From Pseudomonas sp. CC120222-01a (lineage in GTDB: Bacteria; Pseudomonadota; Gammaproteobacteria; Pseudomonadales; Pseudomonadaceae), in contig NZ_QEQQ01000007.1 of the NCBI RefSeq assembly GCF_003097235.1, positions 1 through 64,000 of the forward strand: DNA of 64,000 bases, in the 5' to 3' direction. The notes below the pieces were generated by a model that was not told the origin of the DNA, did not search any database, and was given only the letters and a program-made list of their open reading frames with translations. Position numbers and translations under genes: made by a program. Below are positions 57,539 through 64,000 of the stretch, in pieces. Position 1 is the first letter of the stretch. Each line of letters starts with the position of its first letter.

Positions 57539-58993
57539 TCACTGCTGCCTGACCCGCACCGTCTCACCCTGGCGAACCGTGGCCTCGAGCAACTGCCCCT
57601 GCAAGGGCAACAAATCCCCGATCAACAGGTTCTGCAGCAACGGCTTGCCATCGAAGCTGTTGCCCCCCAGCACCACATCCCGCATACCTTCCACCCGCAC
57701 CAGTGCCTTGCCGACCCGGCCCAGGCGATTGCCGCTGAGCACCAGCGGCCCGGCCAGTGGCGTGGCATTGCGCAGGCTGATGGCGTATTCCGCCGTATTG
57801 CCGATGCGGTTGTCGAGCAGCGCCACAGCGCCCACCTCGCTGGCATCCACCGCGCTGCCCTGGCTGCTGGCCAGCAGGTTGTCGTCGATCACCAACGGTG
57901 CCGCTGCAGTGGGCGCCAGGTTGCGCAGCTGGATGCCATTGCCACGGCTGTCGCCGATGCGGTTGCCGGCCAACAGCACTGCGCCCTGTTGCTCGCTGAC
58001 TTCGATGGCGGCCTTGGTCGCTCCGAGGATCAGGTTGCCTTCGACCAGGGCGCGAGTCTGGCCACGCAGGCGCACGCCGCTGTTGTTGTCGATACCGCGC
58101 AGCTGGTTGCCCTGCAGCTTGACCTGGCTGTTCTGCACATCGAGGGCGTACTGCTGCGACTGCTCGAACCGGCTGCCGGTAATGGTCGCCTGGCTGTGCT
58201 GCAGTTCCACCGCGCTGGACATTTCGCTGAACTGGCTGTCACGGATGATCACCGTGGCCGGGCGGGTGCTGGCCGCCTGCTGGGTGCTCAAGGCGGTGGT
58301 CAGGCCGCGGGAAAGGTTGGCGTTGTAGCCCAGGCGCTTGAGCGTCGAGCCGAGCACCTGGGTATGGCTGCCGGCCCAGGCCACCACGAACGGCCGCCAG
58401 GCGCGGTCGGTGCTGCCCGGCTTGTCGCCAGCCATGCTCTCCAGGCTGGACTGGTTGAGCCCGAGCCAGCCCTGGTTGATCAGCGCCGTGCCGGAGAAAC
58501 TCGACAGGTACAGGCTGGTGCCTTCGAGCACCAGCCCGGCATCGCTGCCGATCAACAGCGGGTAGCTGAGCAGGTAGCCATCCTTGTAGCGCTTGAGGAC
58601 GCGCGGGTCGTTCAGTGCATCGTGCAGTTGCGCCAGGGTGATGCTGCCACCACGCAGCATCACCACTTGCGGGTGGTGTGCCTGGTAACCGGCGATGGCG
58701 CGGAACAGGCCGTTGTTGACGAACGGCTCGAACGGCCAGCTGCCAGCCTGGGCCGAGAACATCGGCTGCAGGCTGACGCTGGCGCGCCCGGCCGGGCGTT
58801 GCCGTTCGGCCTGCTGGAAGGTCACGGCCTGGCGCACCTGCTGGCGCAGTTGCTCGACCTTGAGCTGGCGTTGCTCCCGGGGCAGGGTGTCCACTGTCTG
58901 GTTGACCGGCAGCGCTTGGCTGGCGGCCTGGGCAGTGCCTGCCAGGCACAGGGCGGCCAGGCAGGTGAGGGAAAAGCGGGCGAGGGCAGCCAT
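57539..58993 (-). CDS. AlgG-like periplasmic beta-helix protein lacking the epimerase catalytic motif
   Basis: 484 aa with signal peptide (cleavage near AQA-AS, 24). The middle resembles mannuronan C5-epimerase AlgG: MLRGGSITLAQLHDALND (about 112), PLLIGSDAGLVLEGTSLYLS (about 145), and RPFVVAWAGSHTQVLGSTLK plus RLGYN (about 200-224), followed by a right-handed parallel beta-helix (repeated NxI/L...GN turns to about 460). Where AlgG has YGIDPHDRS, this protein has YALDVQNSQ (282-290); no DPHD occurs anywhere. It may be a scaffold or a different carbohydrate-active enzyme. Shine-Dalgarno AAGGAG overlaps the end of the algL-like gene. Last gene of the unit. Confidence 0.75.
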   Translation of the reverse strand: MAALARFSLTCLAALCLAGTAQAASQALPVNQTVDTLPREQRQLKVEQLRQQVRQAVTFQQAERQRPAGRASVSLQPMFSAQAGSWPFEPFVNNGLFRAIAGYQAHHPQVVMLRGGSITLAQLHDALNDPRVLKRYKDGYLLSYPLLIGSDAGLVLEGTSLYLSSFSGTALINQGWLGLNQSSLESMAGDKPGSTDRAWRPFVVAWAGSHTQVLGSTLKRLGYNANLSRGLTTALSTQQAASTRPATVIIRDSQFSEMSSAVELQHSQATITGSRFEQSQQYALDVQNSQVKLQGNQLRGIDNNSGVRLRGQTRALVEGNLILGATKAAIEVSEQQGAVLLAGNRIGDSRGNGIQLRNLAPTAAAPLVIDDNLLASSQGSAVDASEVGAVALLDNRIGNTAEYAISLRNATPLAGPLVLSGNRLGRVGKALVRVEGMRDVVLGGNSFDGKPLLQNLLIGDLLPLQGQLLEATVRQGETVRVRQQ

Positions 58994-58996
58994 GGG

Positions 58997-60238
58997 TCAG
59001 CTCCTTGATCCGGGCAGTGGAGGGTAGAACGCTTTGATCGGGCCACCGAGCTGGCTGTAGTTGTCCACCTCGCCGTCTTCGCTGTCGTACAGCTGGCGCG
59101 CCAGCGCATGGCCGGGGTTGCGCTGCAGGAACGGGATCAGCCACGCCAGCTTGTACGGTGCCACGTCCGCCTGGGACTGGCCCTTGAGTTCGGGCAGGTC
59201 GCCTGGGTCGAGCACCGTGCGGGCAGCGAAGTTGGCCAGCAGGTCGAGGGTCTGCTGGTCTTCGTTGCTCCACGGCAGGCCATTGGCGCGTGCCGATTCG
59301 GCCAGCAGCACCAGCGGCACCAGCGCGTACTGGCTGTAGTTGGCCGCCAGCTTGCTGCGTGCCACTTCCAGCGGCAGGTAGGCGTAGTTGCCATTGCTGG
59401 CGCGCACGGCCTGGGCCAGGCCACGGCGCAGGTTGCCGTCGGCCCACTGGATGAAGTCGTCGCGGCCGACCAGCATGCCGGTGGCGGCGACGGCCCAGGC
59501 GGCCCAGTAGTCGTGGTTGTTGAAGTACACGCCGCTGGCGCTGCGGCGGGGATCGTACTCGTGGATCACCAACTCGCCGAGGCGGGTGAACCAGCTGCGC
59601 TGGGTTTCGTTCAGTTGCAGCTTGCCGTCGGCAGCCGACTGGGTCAGCAGCACGGCACCGGCCATGGCCGCCAGCGCCCACTTGCGCGCAGCCATGCCGG
59701 TGCCGCTGGCGTCCGGGTTGAGCAGGGCGCCGGCTTCGGCCCAGTGTTGCAGCCACTGGTCCTGGCAGGCCAGGGCCATGTTGGCGTCCTGAGGTTTCTT
59801 TGCCTGCTGGAAGCGTTTGCTGGCATAGATCAGGCCGCCAACGAACTGCTTGACCTGCTTGGCGATCTGCTCGCTGTTGGCGTCGGGGCTGCTGCGCAGG
59901 GTCGACTTGCTGGCATCGCGCTGGTCGTATTTGCTTTCCAGGCGCAGGCTGCCGGTGTAGGGGACGGGGGGTTCCTTGGTGCAGGCCAGGGTGCGGTAGT
60001 CGGCGATCATGGCCGCTTGCGGGGTGCTGTGGGCGGGCCAGATGGACTGTGCCGCGTGGGTCTGGGGGAGAAGCAGGCCCATGGCGAGCAGCAGTGCAGC
60101 TTTCTGGGGGCGCGTTGCGCCCCTTTCGCGACACAAGGCCGCTCCTACAGGCGATCGCGGTCCCTTGTAGGAGCGGCCTTGTGTCGCGAAAGGGCTGCAA
60201 AGCAGCCCCAGGCTTGGCAATACATTCTTCAAAGGCAC
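58997..60238 (-). CDS. algL: AlgL-like alginate lyase with REP-altered N terminus
   Basis: 413 aa from a GTG at 60238. The mature part matches AlgL (PL5): PPVPYTGSLRLESKYDQRDA (about 91), GTGMAARKWALAAMAGAVLL, and the catalytic NNHDYWAAWAVAA (about 240) with SKLAANYSQYALVPLV later, so Asn, His, Arg and Tyr residues are all represented. AlgL cleaves polymannuronate in the periplasm. Residues about 10-45 are encoded by a REP pair; the hydrophobic signal KAALLLAMGLLLPQTHA comes after it. An internal ATG at 60082 would leave a very short signal. Confidence 0.78.
   Translation of the reverse strand: MPLKNVLPSLGLLCSPFATQGRSYKGPRSPVGAALCRERGATRPQKAALLLAMGLLLPQTHAAQSIWPAHSTPQAAMIADYRTLACTKEPPVPYTGSLRLESKYDQRDASKSTLRSSPDANSEQIAKQVKQFVGGLIYASKRFQQAKKPQDANMALACQDQWLQHWAEAGALLNPDASGTGMAARKWALAAMAGAVLLTQSAADGKLQLNETQRSWFTRLGELVIHEYDPRRSASGVYFNNHDYWAAWAVAATGMLVGRDDFIQWADGNLRRGLAQAVRASNGNYAYLPLEVARSKLAANYSQYALVPLVLLAESARANGLPWSNEDQQTLDLLANFAARTVLDPGDLPELKGQSQADVAPYKLAWLIPFLQRNPGHALARQLYDSEDGEVDNYSQLGGPIKAFYPPLPGSRS
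60104..60211. repeat. REP inverted pair inside the 5' end of the algL-like gene
   Basis: Arms ctgggggcgcgttgcgcccc... and ...ggctgcaaagcagccccag, with the inner cctttcgcgacacaaggccg / cggccttgtgtcgcgaaagg complements. It is the only copy in the window inside an operon and inside a reading frame; the 108 bases are a multiple of three. Confidence 0.88.
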
Positions 60239-61641
60239 AGGCGCGTCTCCACATCGGTCGCTACAGTCCCGGCCTTGGTCGGTTCCATGAACACCGACAA
60301 CAGGTTGGCCCCGGCAAACTCCGGTGCCTTGCTCAGCTCCAGGTAATACTGCCCGCCGGTCACCACCGCGTCACGGCGGAACCACACCTTGTCCCGGGCA
60401 CCGTTGTCGTAATAGACGATGATGTAGAAGTCCTTGACGTTCTTGTCGCTCAGGCGAATGTCGAGGAACCCTTTGGACAGTGCCTGGCGACCACTGCCGG
60501 CATTGCTCAGCAGCTCGATGCGCTCACCCACCTTCAACGCCGGGCGCTGCAATTTCGCGCCGAGCACTTCCTTGCTTGCCGAACAACCACCCTGAACCGC
60601 CGGCACCAGCTGGCGATACATCAGCGGCGAATCGAGCCGGTAGTTGGCCGGCAGTTCCCAGACGATCAGCTTGGGCGGTGCCTTGGGCTTGTAGTCGCTG
60701 GACAACAGGTACTCCAGCAGCGAGCCATCTTCACCCACCCCGGGCAGGGCGTAGTTGAGGATGTCGACGTTCAGGTACTGCTTCAGGTAGCCATCGAAAT
60801 TGAACTGCTTGCTCTCGTCCTCACGGGCCGCAGCGTTACTGTCGCCGACCAGGATCACTTCCGGGTCCGGTGCCTCGTCGAACAGCGCGTCGGCGCCTGC
60901 GGCCACGGGGATGGTCTGGTAGCCGCGCACGTACTGGAAACCGTAGTTGTTGCCGCAGATGCTGCTCATCGCCAGGTTCAGGGTGCCGTCCTTGGGCACC
61001 ATCACGCCCGGCTCGGTGCGGTACGCCTTCTTGGTCAGCCCGGCGTAGAACGGCTGACGGCGGATCTCTTCGGCCATCAGTTTCGCCGTGGCCTCGGCGC
61101 CGGTGGGCGTCCAGTGGTGGTCGCGGCGGAAGAAGTACTCGCCTTTCGGCGGCTGCTGCACCAGCTGCATCATCGGCGCCACCACCGCGCCGCCCTGGCG
61201 CAGCTGGCCGAGGTAGGCACTGAGGCTGTTGCTGGCGCGGGCGTAGTCGAAGCCGTGAAGCTGGTCGGCGAACAGCTTGTCGCGGTGCATCAGCCCACGA
61301 GTCGGCTGGATTGCCATGGCCACATGGATGCCCTGGCGCTCGAACGCCTGCATCAGGCGGGCGAACTCCGGGCGCATCGGCGCGGGGATGCCGAAGTCAT
61401 TGGTCAGGTCGACGGCCGAGCGGAACAGCCAGCGGTCCTTGCCAGGCACGATCTCGCGCATCAGTTTCATGCGCCCTTCGGCATAGCGTTGCGGGTCGCT
61501 CAGGGCCGGGCAGACCATGCACTGCAGGTTCTCGCAGCCAGGCCCGGCCACCTGGGCAGCCTGGGCCGGCTGCGCGGCCAGGCCCGGCAGGCTGAGCAAG
61601 GCCAGGGCAGCGCTCAGGCCAAAAGGTACAAGGGTCTTCAT
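60229..61641 (-). CDS. algX: AlgX-like SGNH acetyltransferase
   Basis: 470 aa with signal peptide. AlgX adds acetyl groups to polymannuronate in the periplasm. The SGNH-like catalytic set is present: DHHWTPTGAEATAKLM (Asp174, His176) and ILVGDSNAA (Ser268), plus QPTRGLMHRDKL and ICGNNYGFQYV, and a C-terminal carbohydrate-binding-like beta domain (about 345-470). VGDSN replaces VGTSN of classic AlgX. ATG 61641 used. Its stop lies inside the start region of the algL-like gene. Confidence 0.82.
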   Translation of the reverse strand: MKTLVPFGLSAALALLSLPGLAAQPAQAAQVAGPGCENLQCMVCPALSDPQRYAEGRMKLMREIVPGKDRWLFRSAVDLTNDFGIPAPMRPEFARLMQAFERQGIHVAMAIQPTRGLMHRDKLFADQLHGFDYARASNSLSAYLGQLRQGGAVVAPMMQLVQQPPKGEYFFRRDHHWTPTGAEATAKLMAEEIRRQPFYAGLTKKAYRTEPGVMVPKDGTLNLAMSSICGNNYGFQYVRGYQTIPVAAGADALFDEAPDPEVILVGDSNAAAREDESKQFNFDGYLKQYLNVDILNYALPGVGEDGSLLEYLLSSDYKPKAPPKLIVWELPANYRLDSPLMYRQLVPAVQGGCSASKEVLGAKLQRPALKVGERIELLSNAGSGRQALSKGFLDIRLSDKNVKDFYIIVYYDNGARDKVWFRRDAVVTGGQYYLELSKAPEFAGANLLSVFMEPTKAGTVATDVETRLCL

Positions 61642-61668
61642 GTGCCATTCATCCTTGCAGGGCATTCA

Positions 61669-62298
61669 TCACTCGGTCGGGTCGATGCTGTTGGCCAGGG
61701 TCATGCTGCGGTTGCCTGGCAGTAGCACGTAGCTGTACGAGCGGCCCTTTTTGAGGAACTGCTCGTCGAAGCTGGCGACCTTGGTGTCCTGCTGGTAAGC
61801 GGCGAAGTCGATCTTGATCTCGTTGACCATGCGTGTGCCGGTCTCGCCGTTGCCAATGGCCTCGACCACGTCGTGCTTGCCATCGGAGGTTTTCAGCGTG
61901 GCCTGGTTGGCGCTCAGGTTGTAGAAGGCGATCTGCGCCTTCTTCGGCTCGTTGACGTACTTGTCGCTGATCAGCTTCAGCTGCTTGCCGTCGTAGACCA
62001 CGGTGCTGGCGGCATTGGCCTTGAGCTGCGGCTCGATCGACTTGCCGCCGACGGCGATCTTGTGCGGGCCGGCAGGGGTGAAGCGGTAGCCGCTGAGCTG
62101 GCCGGCGGCTACCCGCTGCGGGTTGACCTTGCCGCTGAGGGTGACGTCGATGTTGCTGTCGGACAGGTTCAGCACGCGGACGAACGCCGAGTCGGCCGGG
62201 GCCACGGCGTCGTACAGGTCGGCGTTGCCTTCGGCGGCCAGGGCGGCATGGCTGGCAGCGGCCAGGGCGATAGCGGTGAACAGTGGGGCAAGCTTCAT
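61669..62298 (-). CDS. algF: AlgF-like O-acetylation protein
   Basis: 209 aa with signal peptide (MKLAPLFTAIALAAASHA). Matches AlgF: DLYDAVAPADSAFVRVLNLS near the mature N terminus, then a beta-sandwich with TPAGPHKIAVGGKSIEPQ and QIAFYNLSANQATLKTSDGK. AlgF, with AlgI and AlgJ, is required for alginate acetylation as an adaptor. Ends four bases from the frame of the algX-like gene. Confidence 0.82.
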   Translation of the reverse strand: MKLAPLFTAIALAAASHAALAAEGNADLYDAVAPADSAFVRVLNLSDSNIDVTLSGKVNPQRVAAGQLSGYRFTPAGPHKIAVGGKSIEPQLKANAASTVVYDGKQLKLISDKYVNEPKKAQIAFYNLSANQATLKTSDGKHDVVEAIGNGETGTRMVNEIKIDFAAYQQDTKVASFDEQFLKKGRSYSYVLLPGNRSMTLANSIDPTE

Positions 62299-62316
62299 CA
62301 GGTTCTCCTTGAATCG

Positions 62317-63411
62317 TCAGAAATGCTGGGGCGCAGCGCTGCGGCTGAGCGAGCCGGGGCGGTGGGCGAGCAGGGTGCGCAGGGGGAATTCCCAGACCAC
62401 GGTCTCGATGTGTGTGTTGGCCAGCTGGTCGCTGGCCAGGAACTGGTTCATCGCCTCGAACGGGCCGCGGGCTTCCACGGCAATGCTCAGCAGGTCGCGG
62501 TTGAGCGCCTCCTTGAGGAAACCGACGAAGTTCCAGTCGTCAATCTTGCTGTAGCTGGTACCGACCAGCAGCAGGCTCTGGTTTTCCTCGGCGAACAGGT
62601 CGTCGGCGCCTTGTTCGGCCTTGAGGGTTTCGTACAGGGCGATCGGGTTGGGGCCGAACTGTGGCGCTAGCCGCGCATGGTCGAACTGGATGTAGTTCAT
62701 CAGGTCGCCCTTGATGCTCTTCTCGCCGGCCTTGTGCGACACGTACACCTGGTCACCCAGCAATTGCGGGCGCTGGCGCGCCAGTTCGTAGGCCGACAGG
62801 CGTGCGCCTTCCGGGCTCCAGTGGGTGTCGGACTTGAGGAACAGCTGCGGGCCATCGAGGTTGGCGAGGAAGGCCCCGCGCAACGGCACTACGTCCAGGT
62901 GGCGGTTTTGCAGTTCGCCGACGAAGTGGTCATAGAGGCTGGTCACCCGTGGGTCGAAGGCGTGCTGGGCATGGGCCGCGTACACATCCAGCTTCATCGG
63001 CAGCGGCAGGATCACCAGCTGCTTGCCGTGTTCGGCCAGCTGCGTGCGGACCTTGGCGATCTGCTCCAGCTGGCTCGCCACGTTGGCCTTGAGGTCGTTG
63101 GGCACGCGGTATTCCTGGTTGGTGTAGAGCCAGCCATCCTTGCCCAGCACCACGCCCTTGGTGCCTTCACCGAACAGGTGGAACTGGGCATCGGCCCATA
63201 GCTCCACCGACGGGTCACGCAGGAAGAAACGCTTGTCGTAGGCCTGCTCGAACTTGCGCAGCAGCTTGCCGTCGACGAACAGGTTCCAGGTGTCGGTAGA
63301 GGTGCGGGCAAAGCTGAATACCGGCGGCAGCGAATAGACGAACATCGCCGCCAGCACCACCACGAACAGAATGCCATTAGCCTTGCTGGCTGAATTCATC
63401 ACCGGGTACAT
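62317..63411 (-). CDS. algJ: AlgJ-like O-acetyltransferase
   Basis: 364 aa, N-terminal membrane anchor (ILFVVVLAAMFVYSLPPVF) then SGNH-like domain. Motifs: YDKRFFLRDPSVELW, GVVLGKDGWLYTNQEY, catalytic SDTHWSPEGARLSAYE (about 194-209) and LLLVGTSYSKIDDWNFVGF (Ser about 286). The catalytic Asp, His and Ser are present. GGAG is seven bases before ATG 63411. Works with AlgI-type MBOAT proteins to acetylate the polymer. Confidence 0.82.
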   Translation of the reverse strand: MYPVMNSASKANGILFVVVLAAMFVYSLPPVFSFARTSTDTWNLFVDGKLLRKFEQAYDKRFFLRDPSVELWADAQFHLFGEGTKGVVLGKDGWLYTNQEYRVPNDLKANVASQLEQIAKVRTQLAEHGKQLVILPLPMKLDVYAAHAQHAFDPRVTSLYDHFVGELQNRHLDVVPLRGAFLANLDGPQLFLKSDTHWSPEGARLSAYELARQRPQLLGDQVYVSHKAGEKSIKGDLMNYIQFDHARLAPQFGPNPIALYETLKAEQGADDLFAEENQSLLLVGTSYSKIDDWNFVGFLKEALNRDLLSIAVEARGPFEAMNQFLASDQLANTHIETVVWEFPLRTLLAHRPGSLSRSAAPQHF

Positions 63412-63420
63412 GGCCGTCTC

Positions 63421-64000
63421 CTAGAACTGGAAATACAGGAAGGGCGAAAACGAGTTGGCCGCCAGGCTGCTCAATGCCAGCAGGAAGCCGCCCCACAGCA
63501 GCACGCTGTGCAGCGCGCCGACATGGCGCATGAAGTAACCGTCCTTGTTGCCGGCGTAGAAACGCACGTTGTTGATCCCGGCCAGTACCAGCCAGGCCAG
63601 CGCCACCAGGGCGAAGGCCATGGCCATCTTCGAGGCGCCGAGCACGTACAGTTCCAGCGAGCCGAAGCCGTTGAGGCCGAACAGCGCCTGGTAGATGTCG
63701 ATACTGTGGCGCAGGTCCATTGTGAAGAACAGCGGCATGCTCAGCAGGATCAGCCCCCCGGTGCGCAGGTTGCGGCCCAGGTGGTAGGGCGTGGTGACCT
63801 TGGTCGCCAGGTTGAACTTGCGCTCGATCACCATGCCCACGCCGAAGAACAGGCCCCAGCAGATGAAGGCGAAGCTCGCCCCGTGCCACAGGCCCGACAG
63901 CAGCATGGTCCAGATCAGCGCCGGCAGGGCACCGGCCACGCGCTTGCGCACCAGTGGCATGTACACGTAGTCGCGCAGGAAGTGCGCCAGGGTCATGTGC
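63421..64000 (-). CDS. algI: AlgI-like MBOAT O-acetyltransferase (partial, C-terminal part)
   Basis: Runs off the right edge; about 193 residues of the C terminus are visible. The sequence starts in the conserved HMTLAHFLRDYVYMPLVRKR region and contains the MBOAT catalytic histidine block TMLLSGLWHGASFAFICWGL, followed by several membrane helices. AlgI passes acetyl groups across the inner membrane to AlgJ/AlgX. Ten bases separate it from the algJ-like gene, so the set is one operon. Confidence 0.82.
   Translation of the reverse strand, partial: HMTLAHFLRDYVYMPLVRKRVAGALPALIWTMLLSGLWHGASFAFICWGLFFGVGMVIERKFNLATKVTTPYHLGRNLRTGGLILLSMPLFFTMDLRHSIDIYQALFGLNGFGSLELYVLGASKMAMAFALVALAWLVLAGINNVRFYAGNKDGYFMRHVGALHSVLLWGGFLLALSSLAANSFSPFLYFQF

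Noticed and set aside
58239..60254. 671-codon minus-strand frame overlapping the algL-like and algG-like genes
   Set aside because: Out of frame with two proteins that show family motifs; amino acid make-up rich in R, P, G and Q only.

Overview
The window looks like chromosomal DNA of a Pseudomonas putida-group bacterium. Evidence: high GC, a Pseudomonas-type 5S rRNA, the 13-gene nuo operon with a fused nuoCD, a second stand-alone EF-G, copA/copB copper genes, and many copies of the inverted REP repeats typical of this group (cores resembling cctgtgggagcggg and cctttcgcgac). No tRNA gene, CRISPR array or intact insertion sequence was seen.

Layout. 1-320: 3' tip of 23S rRNA, 5S rRNA, terminator. 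337-3184: universal stress protein with an apparently ideal ANR (oxygen sensor) promoter, miaE, a DUF883 membrane protein, a small hypothetical, a LEA14-like lipoprotein. 3265-7260: Fur box, ECF sigma, FecR anti-sigma and an IutA-like TonB receptor with an STN domain, i.e. a siderophore cell-surface signalling unit. 7370-10429: LysR regulator, polyamine-binding protein, agmatinase-family enzyme. 10566-15418: small secreted protein, PQQ sugar dehydrogenase, ZapE, DinB-fold protein, alpha/beta hydrolase, YqaA-like protein. 15418-18369: copper cluster (DUF411, copB, copA) behind a CopR/CusR-like box. 18367-22968: YegQ/TrhP (own ANR box), AI-2E-family transporter, a second TonB receptor. 23199-25078: a small accessory island that reads as the remnant of a P2-like phage (LuxR-type HTH, truncated gpL, holin, CI-type repressor, an uncatalogued 37-aa ORF, Ogr/Delta zinc finger). 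25122-40086: complete nuoA-N complex I operon, minus strand, with a long AT-rich leader holding a Fur-box-like site. 40468-49930: YhhN-family protein, isocitrate lyase, secretin-like orphan, solitary AAA-type ATPase with a palindrome in its promoter, SulP transporter, EF-G2, two hypotheticals. 49934-53836: omega-amino-acid (GABA-type) aminotransferase, LysR regulator and GabP-like permease with Crc/Hfq-type motifs. 53889-54200: a 312-bp inverted-repeat element. 54351-57430: GST, Pit phosphate transporter, GNAT protein.

The right end (57539-64000, minus strand, running off the window) carries the most unusual locus: homologues of AlgI, AlgJ, AlgF, AlgX, AlgL and AlgG in the order I-J-F-X-L-G instead of the canonical ...G-X-L-I-J-F-A. 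The AlgG-like beta-helix protein lacks the DPHD catalytic segment of mannuronan epimerases, and a REP pair sits in frame in the 5' end of the algL-like gene. This suggests an O-acetylated, alginate-like but not canonical alginate polymer pathway.

All assignments rest on reading the sequence and remembered family features; no database search was run.
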